A stretch of 64,000 nucleotides of DNA from CAYORM01 sp964406375 (GTDB lineage: Bacteria; Pseudomonadota; Alphaproteobacteria; DSM-16000; Inquilinaceae): the NCBI GenBank assembly GCA_964406375.1, contig CAYORM010000005.1, positions 1 to 64,000 of the forward strand, in the 5' to 3' direction. Position 1 is the first letter of the stretch, and each line of letters begins with the position of its first letter. The notes beneath the pieces were generated by a model. The model was not told where the DNA came from. It ran no database searches and saw only the letters and a program-made list of their open reading frames with translations. Of this stretch, positions 27,252 through 35,294 are shown in pieces. A program made the position numbers and the translations under genes.

Positions 27252-28127
27252 TTATCCGGCGAAGCGCGGCTCCGGCAGGCCGCGCACCCCGACATCGATC
27301 GCAAACAGCCCGCCGGCCAGCGGCTGACGGGCCAGCGCGGCGCCGCTCAGATCCCAGACGGCCGAGGTGACGTAGAGCGTCGCGAGATCGGGACCGCCGA
27401 ACATGCAGCTCGTCGGCTTCTGTACGGGCAGCTCGATCACCCGGTCGACGCGCCCGTCCGGGGCATAGCGGACGACCGCCCAGCCATCCCACTCGGCGTT
27501 CCACAGATAGCCTTCTGCATCGATCGTCGAGCCGTCGGGATTGCCGGGCCGGTCATGGGTGGTGGCGAAGACCCGGCGATTGGCGATCGCCCCCGTCTCG
27601 ATGTCGAAATCGTAGCGGTAGATCGTCCGGTCGAGCGTGTCGGCGAAATACATCACCCGATCGTCCGGGCTCCAGGCGAGGCTGTTCGAGATGCCGATGC
27701 CGTCCGCCATGCGCCGGCAGCCGAGGTCGGGATCGAGCCGGAAGAGACCGCCGCTGTGGCGGGTGAGCCCGTCATCCATCGTCCCGGCCCAGAATCGGCC
27801 GCGCCGGTCACATTTGCCGTCGTTGAAGCGATTGCCTGGATCGGCGTCGGGCGCCGCCAGCCGCTCCACGGCTCCGGTCGCGAGATCGAGAAAGGCGAAG
27901 CCGCTGGCGAAGGCGACGATGAGCCCGCCGCGCTCGCGCAGGGCGAAGCAGGCGATCCGCTCCGGCATCGTCCACTGCTCGACCACCCCGGTCGCCGGGG
28001 TGAAGCGCTGCAGGCGCTTCTCCTCGATATCGACCCAATAGAGCGCCTGCTCCGCCACGTCCCAGACCGGGACCTCGCCCAGCCGGTTGCGGGCCTCGAC
28101 GACACAGCGGATCTCCGGTCCGGCCAT
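27252..28127 (-). CDS. SMP-30/gluconolactonase/regucalcin family protein
   Basis: A 291-residue six-bladed beta-propeller lactonase. The metal ligands are recognisable: Glu in RLGEVPVWD (~residue 18), Asn in GISNSLAWSPDD and Asp in GNPDGSTIDAEGYLWNAEWDG. Such enzymes hydrolyse sugar lactones to aldonates. It ends the minus-strand sugar transporter operon (18 bp after the fused ABC gene), which suggests that the imported sugar is oxidised to a lactone; the dehydrogenase is not in the window. Confidence 0.92.
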   Translation of the reverse strand: MAGPEIRCVVEARNRLGEVPVWDVAEQALYWVDIEEKRLQRFTPATGVVEQWTMPERIACFALRERGGLIVAFASGFAFLDLATGAVERLAAPDADPGNRFNDGKCDRRGRFWAGTMDDGLTRHSGGLFRLDPDLGCRRMADGIGISNSLAWSPDDRVMYFADTLDRTIYRYDFDIETGAIANRRVFATTHDRPGNPDGSTIDAEGYLWNAEWDGWAVVRYAPDGRVDRVIELPVQKPTSCMFGGPDLATLYVTSAVWDLSGAALARQPLAGGLFAIDVGVRGLPEPRFAG

Positions 28128-28145
28128 CCTCTCCTCCTCCGACGC

Positions 28146-30689
28146 TCATCCGGCCCGGCGCAGCCGGATCGAATAGGCGGCGACGGCGATCAGCGTCAGC
28201 GCGCCGGCCCAGACATATTGCCAATAGGCCGAGACATGCATCTGGTTGAGCGCGTTCTGCATGGTGCCGACGGCGATGGCCCCGAGCAGCGCGCCGATCG
28301 CCGTGCCGCGGCCGCCGAACAGGCTGGCGCCACCGACCACCACGGCGGTCACCGACATCAGCGTGAACTGCGTGCCCGCCTGGGGATCGCCGCTACCGAT
28401 GCGCGCCGCGATCAGCAGCCCGCCGATCGCTGCGCACACGCCGCAGAACAGATAGGCCCCCGCCCGCACCACATCGACGCGGATGCCGACGAGCCGCGCC
28501 GCCTCATGGCTGGATCCCGTCGCGTAGAGGCGCAGGCCGAGCCGGCCGCGGGCGAGCAGCAGCTCGGCGCCCCCATAGGCGAGCAGAATGAGCAGGGCGG
28601 CGAGCGGGACTGGGCCGAGGGTGACGCTGAAAGCATCCATGAACTGCAGGCTGATCATCCCGCCCGGCGCGGGCCGCAGGATGAGGGCCGCTCCCGTCAC
28701 CACGGAGAAGGTCGCGAGCGTGGCGATCAGGTCGGGGATGCGCAGACGCAGGATGAGCGCCGCGTTGACCCCGCCGACAACCAGGCCGGCAAGAAGCGCC
28801 GTCGCCACCGCCAGCAGCGTATCGCCGGCCGCTTCCTCGATCGCGAGGAAGGAGGCGATCGCGGTGGTCAGGCTGACGGACGGCCCGACCGACAGGTCGA
28901 TGCCGCCGAGCAGGACGACCGCGAGCTGGCCGAGCGCCACGATCGCCAGCGGTGCGATCTGGATCGCGAGATTGGTGAAGTTGCGGCCGGTCAGAAAATA
29001 GTCGGACTGGCTGGCGGTCACCCCGACCAGCGCGACGATCAGGACCGCAAGCAGCAGGGAGGGGGCGTACCGGCCGAGAAGGCCCGGCGGGCGGCGCCGA
29101 TCGCCCGTACCGTCCGTCGTTGCCGGATGGGCGGCCGGATGGGCGCCGGAATGGGGTTCGGGGCGATCACGGTCCGCCGTCTCCTCCGCGCCCTCCTCGA
29201 GATCGGTGACCGCACTGCCGACGATCCGCTCCTCCGTCGCCTCGGCGGCGGGGACGGTATCAACGATCCGGCCGCGCGAGAGGACCAGGACGCGGTCGGA
29301 CAGGCCGATCAGCTCGAGCACATCGGAGGAGACGAGCAGGACTGCCGCCCCCTCCTCTGCCAGCGCCCTGATGCGGCGGTAGAGTTCGAGCTTGGTCTCG
29401 ACATCGACGCCCTGCGTCGGCTCCTCGAGCAGGTAGACCCGCGGCCGGCCGGCCATCGCCCGGCCGAACACCACCTTCTGCTGGTTGCCGCCGCTGAGCA
29501 GGCCGACCGGCTGTGCCGCCGAGGGCGTGCGCACCCGTAATTCCTCGATCGCGGCGAGCGCCGTCCGCCGCTCGCGACCGGCGGGGACGAGCCCGCCCGT
29601 CGCCCAATCGCGCAGATGCGGCAGGGCGATGTTCTCGGCGACCGAATGCGGCAGGAACAGCCCTTCACCGCGCCGGTCGGCGGGAATGTAGACCAGCCCG
29701 GCCGACAGGGCGCGGGCCGGGCTCGACAGCCGGACCGGGCGGCCGTCGACGGCGATGCGGCCGCCATGCGCCTCGAGACCGGCGAGCGCGCGCACCAGCG
29801 CCCGCTGCCCATTGCCCTGAATGCCGCCGATGCCGAGGATCTCGCCGGCCCGCAGGGTGAACGCCACCCCCGACAGCGCGCCCGGCACCGACAGCCCCTC
29901 CACCGTCAGCACCGGCTCGCCGAGCCGCTCGGCCTTGGGCGGATAGGCGAGCGCGATCTCGCGTCCAACCATCAGCGAGACGAGCCGCTCCTCGGTCAGG
30001 CCCTCGCGATCGACGGTGCCGACGACCTCGCCATCCTTCATCACGGTGACGCGGTCGACCAGCGCCATCACCTCGGGCAGCCGGTGCGAGATGAAGACGA
30101 TGCCGGTGCCGGCGCGCCGCAGCGCCCGCAGGATGCGGAACAGCCGCGCGACCTCGCCCGGATCGAGTGCCGAGGTCGGCTCGTCGAGGATCAGCACCGC
30201 CGGATCGGCGGTGAGGGCGCGGGCGATCTCGACGATCTGCCGTTCGGCCTGCGAGAGATCGGCGACCGAGAGCCGCGGGTCGATGTCGAGCCCGAGCCGT
30301 GCCAGGATCGCCCGGCTGTCGCGATCCATCCGCGCCCGGTCGACGAGCAGCGGCCCCGCCATCGGCTCACGGCCGAGCCAGATGTTCTGCGCGACATCGA
30401 GATCCGGGACGAGCCGCGTGTCCTGATAGACCATCGCGATCCCGAGATCCCGCGCCGCCGAGGGCGAGGGCAGCACCACCGGCCGCCCCCGCACCTCGAT
30501 CGTGCCGCGGTCGGGCGCATGCACCCCCGCCAGCACCCGCATGAGCGTCGACTTCCCGGCCCCGTTCTCACCGACGAGACCGTGGATCTCGCCGGCTCGA
30601 CATTCGAACGAGACGCCATTCAGCGCCCGTACGCCGGGAAAGCTCTTCTCGATCCCCGCAACGGCGAGGACCGGTACGGATGCCGACAT
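28146..30689 (-). CDS. Fused sugar ABC transporter: RbsA-type double ATPase plus RbsC-type permease
   Basis: An 847-residue fusion. Residues ~8-250: first ATPase with Walker A GENGAGKST, signature LSQAERQIVEIA and Walker B LILDEPTSALDP. Residues ~255-500: second ATPase with a degenerate Walker A (GIQGNGQRAL, no GKS/T), signature LLSGGNQQKVVFG and LLEEPTQGVD, as in normal RbsA proteins. A His/Pro/Asp-rich linker (~505-545) joins a complete eight-plus-TM permease (~545-845) with GGIDLSVGPSVSLT and SVTAVVVGGASLFGG typical of RbsC. ATG at 30689 is preferred to GTG at 30695. It acts with the separate permease and binding protein upstream. RbsA and RbsC are usually separate genes. Confidence 0.93.
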   Translation of the reverse strand: MSASVPVLAVAGIEKSFPGVRALNGVSFECRAGEIHGLVGENGAGKSTLMRVLAGVHAPDRGTIEVRGRPVVLPSPSAARDLGIAMVYQDTRLVPDLDVAQNIWLGREPMAGPLLVDRARMDRDSRAILARLGLDIDPRLSVADLSQAERQIVEIARALTADPAVLILDEPTSALDPGEVARLFRILRALRRAGTGIVFISHRLPEVMALVDRVTVMKDGEVVGTVDREGLTEERLVSLMVGREIALAYPPKAERLGEPVLTVEGLSVPGALSGVAFTLRAGEILGIGGIQGNGQRALVRALAGLEAHGGRIAVDGRPVRLSSPARALSAGLVYIPADRRGEGLFLPHSVAENIALPHLRDWATGGLVPAGRERRTALAAIEELRVRTPSAAQPVGLLSGGNQQKVVFGRAMAGRPRVYLLEEPTQGVDVETKLELYRRIRALAEEGAAVLLVSSDVLELIGLSDRVLVLSRGRIVDTVPAAEATEERIVGSAVTDLEEGAEETADRDRPEPHSGAHPAAHPATTDGTGDRRRPPGLLGRYAPSLLLAVLIVALVGVTASQSDYFLTGRNFTNLAIQIAPLAIVALGQLAVVLLGGIDLSVGPSVSLTTAIASFLAIEEAAGDTLLAVATALLAGLVVGGVNAALILRLRIPDLIATLATFSVVTGAALILRPAPGGMISLQFMDAFSVTLGPVPLAALLILLAYGGAELLLARGRLGLRLYATGSSHEAARLVGIRVDVVRAGAYLFCGVCAAIGGLLIAARIGSGDPQAGTQFTLMSVTAVVVGGASLFGGRGTAIGALLGAIAVGTMQNALNQMHVSAYWQYVWAGALTLIAVAAYSIRLRRAG

Positions 30690-30710
30690 GGTCACGCCCG
30701 GGCCGATGCG

Positions 30711-31808
30711 TCAGGAGAACAGCGTCCGCAGTTCCTCCTCGCTGAGATCGGTGTCGACGAAGACACCGTCGGGCAGGTCGAGGCGGACGTAATCCATGTA
30801 GTTGTCGCCGGTGATGATCTGCGGCTGGATCGTCTGCGTCCGCGGCACGTCCTGGCCACGCAAGAGGTCGAGCACGCCGCGCAGCGACACCACGCCCTGC
30901 CAGGTCGGCTCGGAGATGCAGCCGATCTGGAAGCGCGGCTGTGAGTCCTTGTGATTGTGATACAGCTTCAAAAGGCCGTTGTAGTCGTCGCCGGTGACCG
31001 GCACGAGCGGCCGGCCCGCATCGAGCAGCGCCGCCATCGCGCCCGCCGCCACCTGGGCGCCGTCGCACCACACGCCGTCGATCTGCGGATAAGCGGCGAT
31101 CAGGTCGGCCATCACGACCTTGGCGCGGTCCTCCTCCCAATAGGCGTCGCGGAACGCCAGCACCTCGATGTCGGCTCCCGCCATCGCATCCTGCGCGCCC
31201 TGCCAGGCGGCGGCGGTGTAGGAATTGCCCGGCAGGCCGCCGAGCGCGACGATCTTGCCGCTGCCGCCGAGCGCGTCGCGCAGCCACTGGCCGAGGCCGT
31301 GTCCCTTGTTCACCGGGTCGGTGCCGACATAGGTCGTCCACGCATCGCCATCGACCGGCAGGTTGAACGGCGCGGCGATGATGCCGGCGCGCGTCGCGTT
31401 GCGCAGCGCCGGCGCGACCGCCGAGCCCGAGTTCGGGATGCAGAGGATGGCGTCGACCTGCTGCGCGATCAGGTCGGCGATGTCGTTCACCTGCTTGGTG
31501 ATGTCGCCCTGGCCGTCGACCACGATGAATTCGGCGATGTCGGGCTGCGCCTCGACCTCCTTGCGCAGCGAGGCGAGGCACTCGGTCCGCCAGGTATTGC
31601 CGGAGAAGCCGTTAGAGAAGCCGATCCGATAGGGTCCGGGCTTCGCGAAATCGGCGCCGGCGACCAGCTCGTCGGACGGGGTGATCGTGGCGCTGGCGAT
31701 GACGTCCGCCTGCGCTCGTGCCAGACGGGCCGGCAGGGCGAGACCGGCGGCGATCGCGGCGCCGGTGCCGAGCAGTCGGCGGCGGCTGAGCGTGTTCACA
31801 TTGATCAT
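30711..31808 (-). CDS. Periplasmic sugar-binding protein (RbsB type)
   Basis: A 365-residue type I periplasmic binding protein. The N-terminus (NTLSRRRLLGTGAAIAAGLA) has a twin-arginine-like motif SRRRLL, so export may be by Tat; cleavage is likely after ARA|QA. The mature part starts with YRIGFSNGFSGNTWRTE, then VDGQGDITKQVNDIADLIAQ and ITGDNYMDY typical of the family. GGGAGG sits seven bases before ATG 31808. It lies between the lone permease and the fused transporter. Sugar identity is unknown. Confidence 0.93.
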   Translation of the reverse strand: MINVNTLSRRRLLGTGAAIAAGLALPARLARAQADVIASATITPSDELVAGADFAKPGPYRIGFSNGFSGNTWRTECLASLRKEVEAQPDIAEFIVVDGQGDITKQVNDIADLIAQQVDAILCIPNSGSAVAPALRNATRAGIIAAPFNLPVDGDAWTTYVGTDPVNKGHGLGQWLRDALGGSGKIVALGGLPGNSYTAAAWQGAQDAMAGADIEVLAFRDAYWEEDRAKVVMADLIAAYPQIDGVWCDGAQVAAGAMAALLDAGRPLVPVTGDDYNGLLKLYHNHKDSQPRFQIGCISEPTWQGVVSLRGVLDLLRGQDVPRTQTIQPQIITGDNYMDYVRLDLPDGVFVDTDLSEEELRTLFS

Positions 31809-31840
31809 GCTTGTCCTCCCTTGCGATTCACGTGGGCCTC

Positions 31841-32815
31841 TCAGGCCCGTGCCGGGCCGACCGCCCGATAGACCAGGACGCTCGCGGCGATGATGGCCCC
31901 CTGGATCGCGAACTGCGCCCCGGTGGAGACCTGCGCGATATTGGTGAAGCTCGACAGCTCGGTGATGAACAGCGCGCCGCCGACGGTGCCAAGCACTGAG
32001 CCGACCCCGCCGGTGAGCGCGGTGCCCCCGACCACGACCGCGGCGACCGAGGTGAGCATGAACTGGTTGCCGATCCCGAGGCTGGGATTGCCGACATAGG
32101 CGGTGATCAGAAGACCGCCGAGGCAGGCCATCAGCGCGCTGCCGGCATAGGCGCCGACCAGAACGGGCCGCACCGGGACCCCGTTCAGCGCCGCGGCGCG
32201 CGGGCTCGCGCCGGCGGCGTAAAGCCAGCGTCCCCACAGCGTTCGCCGCAGCACGAAGGTGGCGATGGCGGCGATCACGAACCAGCACAGCGTGCTTGCC
32301 GGGATGCCGGCGATCTGACCCTGGCCGATCACCCGGAACGCCTCGGAGGCCGAACCGCGCGGTGCGCCGCCGGTATAGACGAGCGCCGCGCCGAACAGGA
32401 TCGAGTTCATGCCGAGCGTGGCGATCAGCGGCGTCACCCGCAGATAGGCGACCAGCACGCCGTTGAGTGCGCCGACCGCGACCGCCAGGGCCACGGTCAC
32501 CACCACGGCATAGACGAGGTTCGCGTCCTGGCCGAGCATCAGGCTGGTCACGACGATGTTGGTCATCGTGACGATGCCGGCGACCGAGAGATCGATGCCG
32601 CCGACCAGCAGCGCCAGCGTCTGCCCGATGGCGATGACCCCCAGGAAGGCGGTGACCTGCAGGATGTTGAGCGCCTGGTCGACCGAGAACATCGCCGGCG
32701 TGATCAGCCCCGCCACGACATAGAGGACGACGACCGCGACCCAGACCGGTGCGCGCCCCAGCATCGTGCGGATGCCGGCCGAAAGGCGCGATCGCTGGTC
32801 CCGGGCTGTTTCCAC
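31841..32815 (-). CDS. Sugar ABC transporter permease (RbsC type)
   Basis: A 324-residue permease with TM segments from VWVAVVVLYVVAGLITP on. The RbsC hallmark GQTLALLVGGIDLSVAGIVTMTN and the block SVAAVVVGGTALTGGVGSVLGT are present. The start is taken as GTG 32815 because GGAGG lies five bases upstream; ATG-only alternatives are internal. It is first in the operon permease, binding protein, fused ATPase-permease, SMP-30, so the importer probably has two non-identical membrane halves. Confidence 0.9.
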   Translation of the reverse strand: METARDQRSRLSAGIRTMLGRAPVWVAVVVLYVVAGLITPAMFSVDQALNILQVTAFLGVIAIGQTLALLVGGIDLSVAGIVTMTNIVVTSLMLGQDANLVYAVVVTVALAVAVGALNGVLVAYLRVTPLIATLGMNSILFGAALVYTGGAPRGSASEAFRVIGQGQIAGIPASTLCWFVIAAIATFVLRRTLWGRWLYAAGASPRAAALNGVPVRPVLVGAYAGSALMACLGGLLITAYVGNPSLGIGNQFMLTSVAAVVVGGTALTGGVGSVLGTVGGALFITELSSFTNIAQVSTGAQFAIQGAIIAASVLVYRAVGPARA

Positions 32816-32915
32816 ACCATCCTCCGCTCGGATCTCGTTCCGGGCCCATGGCCCGCCCGCCCGTCCGGCCGCCCGTCGGCGTCCCGCGCCGGCGGCGGGG
32901 CAGATCCTTGCGCCC

Positions 32916-32944
32916 TGGATACTGAAGATGATCGTACCGGGCAA
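32916..32944 (-). promoter_or_regulatory. Candidate promoter of the sugar-uptake operon
   Basis: On the minus strand TTGCCC (32944-32939) and TATCCA (32921-32916) are separated by 17 bp, about 100 bases upstream of the permease GTG. The match is moderate but this is a lower-GC patch of the intergenic region and the orientation is right. Confidence 0.5.
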
Positions 32945-32947
32945 CAC

Positions 32948-32968
32948 GGATGGTCATACTTGCCATCC
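32948..32968. promoter_or_regulatory. Palindromic operator candidate upstream of the sugar operon
   Basis: Perfect 6-bp arms GGATGG (32948-32953) and CCATCC (32963-32968) flank a 9-base centre, ending 4 bp upstream of the predicted -35 box of the sugar operon. The placement suits binding by a regulator (for example a LacI- or GntR-type protein), but no regulator gene is adjacent. Confidence 0.45.
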
Positions 32969-32999
32969 GCCGCGCGCGGGCCACCGACAGCAGCGATTA

Positions 33000-33028
33000 T
33001 TTACAACCCGATGACGGGGGTCTATACG
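33000..33028 (+). promoter_or_regulatory. Sigma-70-type promoter of prs
   Basis: TTTACA (33000-33005) and TATACG (33023-33028) with a 17-bp spacer, in the right orientation 83 bp before the prs ATG. Confidence 0.65.
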
Positions 33029-33110
33029 CGGCGGCGCATTCCCGCGGCTGCGCGCCAGCCCGCCATCTTCCGACGTTCCCCACGGTCCAGCCGTCCTGCA
33101 CAGGCCCGCC

Positions 33111-34043
33111 ATGAAGCTCCTCGCCTGCAACAGCAACCGGCCCCTGTGCGACGCGATCGCGGCCTATCTTCAGGTGCCGCTGACCCGCGCCAGCATCCGG
33201 CGCTTCGCCGACATGGAGGTCTTCGTCGAGATCCTCGAGAACGTCCGCGGCGAGGACGTCTTCGTGATCCAGTCGACGAGCTACCCGGCCAACGACAATC
33301 TGATGGAGCTGCTGGTCGCGATCGACGCGCTGCGGCGCGGTTCGGCGCGACGGATCACGGCCGTCCTGCCCTATTACGGCTATGCGCGACAGGACCGGAA
33401 GACGGGCCCGCGCACGCCGATCTCGGCCAAGCTGGTCGCCAATCTCATCACCCGTGCGGGCGCCGACCGGGTACTGACGCTCGATCTTCATGCCGGGCAG
33501 ATCCAGGGCTTCTTCGACATCCCGCTCGACAACCTCGTCGCCGCCCCGGTCTTCGTGCGCGACATCCGTCCACGCTACCGCGACAAGGATCTGGTGATCG
33601 TCAGTCCCGATGTCGGCGGGGTGGTGCGCGCGCGGGCGGTCGCCAAGCGCCTGGACGCCGATCTCGCGATCATCGACAAGCGGCGTGAGCGCGCCGGCGT
33701 CTCGGAGGTGATGAACGTCATCGGCGACGTGGCCGGCCGGAGCTGCGTTCTGATCGACGACATCGCCGACAGCGCCGGCACGCTGTGCAACGCCGCCGTC
33801 GCGCTGAAGGAACAGGGCGCGACCGACGTCTCCGCCTATGTCTCGCACGGCGTCTTCTCGGGCGAGGCGGTCACCCGCATCGGCCAGTCACCGATCACCG
33901 AGATGGTCACGACCGACAGCATCCGCGCCACCGACACGGTCCTGAACAGCCGCAACATCCGTCAGCTCACGATCGCGCCGCTGATCGCCGAGGCGATCCT
34001 GCGCATCGCCGAGGAGAAGTCGGTCTCCTCGCTGTTCCAGTAG
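33111..34043 (+). CDS. prs: Ribose-phosphate pyrophosphokinase (PRPP synthetase)
   Basis: A 310-residue enzyme making PRPP from ribose 5-phosphate and ATP for nucleotide, His and Trp synthesis. Conserved parts: FADMEVFVEILENVRGEDVF, QSTSYPANDNLMELL, VLPYYGYARQDRK (ATP site), LTLDLHAGQIQGFFDIP, the catalytic Lys/Arg region DKRRER and the PRPP loop VLIDDIADSAGT. It has its own promoter and is divergent from the sugar-uptake operon; both concern pentose-type metabolism, though that link is speculative. Confidence 0.97.
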   Translation: MKLLACNSNRPLCDAIAAYLQVPLTRASIRRFADMEVFVEILENVRGEDVFVIQSTSYPANDNLMELLVAIDALRRGSARRITAVLPYYGYARQDRKTGPRTPISAKLVANLITRAGADRVLTLDLHAGQIQGFFDIPLDNLVAAPVFVRDIRPRYRDKDLVIVSPDVGGVVRARAVAKRLDADLAIIDKRRERAGVSEVMNVIGDVAGRSCVLIDDIADSAGTLCNAAVALKEQGATDVSAYVSHGVFSGEAVTRIGQSPITEMVTTDSIRATDTVLNSRNIRQLTIAPLIAEAILRIAEEKSVSSLFQ

Positions 34044-34069
34044 GCGCGCAGCGAGCCCCCGGCGAACGC

Positions 34070-34085
34070 GCCCCGTCTGCGGGGC
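34070..34085. terminator. Candidate bidirectional terminator hairpin between prs and BHMT
   Basis: GCCCCG and CGGGGC form a perfect 6-bp GC stem with a TCTG loop, 27 bases after the prs stop and 20 bases after the convergent BHMT stop. There is no T-run, so intrinsic termination is only plausible. Confidence 0.35.
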
Positions 34086-34104
34086 CGCGCGTGCCGGCCG
34101 TCCG

Positions 34105-35160
34105 TCAGCCCCTGCGGCGACGGCGCTCGCCGCGGCCGCCGCTGCTCTCTCCCGCCGGTTCCTCCGAGGGGCGTATCCCGGCCGAGAGCGGCCCGAGCAG
34201 CCGCTCGACCGTATCGAGATCGGGGACCGGCCCGCGCGGGGTGGAGGCGACCGCCTCGACCATGGCGCGGATATGCGCACCCGTCGTGCCGCAGCACCCG
34301 CCGATGATCCGTGCGCCGGCGTCGCGCGCAAGCACCGCATAGCGCGCCATGATCTCCGGCGTGCCGCTGTAGACGATCTTCCCGTCGCGGTATTGCGGGA
34401 TGCCGCAATTGCCCTTGGCGACGAGGATGCCGCCCGACCCGGCCGCCTCGGCGAGGCCGAGCACGCTGTGCAGCAGCTGCGCCGGGCCGATCCCGCAATT
34501 GGCGCCGAAGGCCACCGGCGGATGCGCGTGCCGGCCGTCGCACGCCGCATTCGGGGCATGCGACGGATAGGCCGTGGCATAGGCCGCCGCCGGGGTCAGC
34601 CCCATCATCGTCCGGCCATTGGTGTCGAAGGTCATGGTCGCGACCACCGGCAGGCCGGTCGAACGCGCCGCCTCAAGCGCCGCCGCCATCTCCTCGGCCG
34701 AGGAGATCGTCTCGATCCACAGCATGTCGACGCCACCCTCGGCCAGCGCCTCGGCCTGGGCACGGAAGGCCGCCACGCCCTCCTCATGGCTCAGCGGGCC
34801 GACCGGCGCGAAGATGTCGCCGGTGGGTCCCATCGAGCCGGCGACCAGCACCGGCCGTCCGGCCGCGTCCGCGACCGAACGTGCGATCCGCGCGCCGGCG
34901 ATGTTGAGTTCGCGCACCCGCCCCTGCGCCTGGTGGAGCTGCAGGCGTCGCGCATTGGCGCCGAAGGTGTTGGTCAGGATGATGTCCGAACCGGCCTCGA
35001 CGAAATCGCGGTGGACGGCGCCGACCCGGTCGGGATGCTCGACATTCCACAGTTCGGGACTGTCGCCGGTCTCGAGCCCGCGCGCGAACAGCCCGGTTCC
35101 CATGCCGCCGTCGGCGAACAGAACGGGGCGCTGGGCGAGGAGGTCGGACAAGCGGGACAT
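34105..35160 (-). CDS. Betaine-homocysteine S-methyltransferase family protein
   Basis: A 351-residue TIM-barrel, zinc-dependent homocysteine methyltransferase. The zinc cysteines are in FGANCGIGPAQ and IIGGCCGTTGAHIRAM; the N-terminus LFADGGMGTGLFARG and TNTFGANARRL fit the BHMT/MetH-N group. It would make methionine from homocysteine with betaine or a related donor. The C-terminal ~30 residues are a basic tail. It follows the MttB-like gene by 134 bp on the same strand, supporting a joint role in using methylated amines. Confidence 0.92.
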   Translation of the reverse strand: MSRLSDLLAQRPVLFADGGMGTGLFARGLETGDSPELWNVEHPDRVGAVHRDFVEAGSDIILTNTFGANARRLQLHQAQGRVRELNIAGARIARSVADAAGRPVLVAGSMGPTGDIFAPVGPLSHEEGVAAFRAQAEALAEGGVDMLWIETISSAEEMAAALEAARSTGLPVVATMTFDTNGRTMMGLTPAAAYATAYPSHAPNAACDGRHAHPPVAFGANCGIGPAQLLHSVLGLAEAAGSGGILVAKGNCGIPQYRDGKIVYSGTPEIMARYAVLARDAGARIIGGCCGTTGAHIRAMVEAVASTPRGPVPDLDTVERLLGPLSAGIRPSEEPAGESSGGRGERRRRRG

Positions 35161-35256
35161 GGGTCGAGCCGTCGGTATTGGTCGGTCCTCCGACGCTTAG
35201 GCCCGGAGACGCACGAATGCAATCGGGCTGGAGACGTGCCGGCCCGTCACCGGCCT

Positions 35257-35280
35257 GCCGATCGCACGGCCGATCGCACG
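35257..35280. repeat. Tandem duplication of a 12-bp unit
   Basis: GCCGATCGCACG occurs twice in direct succession (35257-35268 and 35269-35280) between the MttB-like and BHMT genes. Function is unknown; it may be a simple slippage product. Confidence 0.6.
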
Positions 35281-35294
35281 GATGACGCGAAGGT

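Noticed and set aside
27015..29540. An 841-codon + strand frame over SMP-30 and the fused transporter
   Set aside because: No domain motifs; it arises from the third-position GC bias of the two real minus-strand genes.
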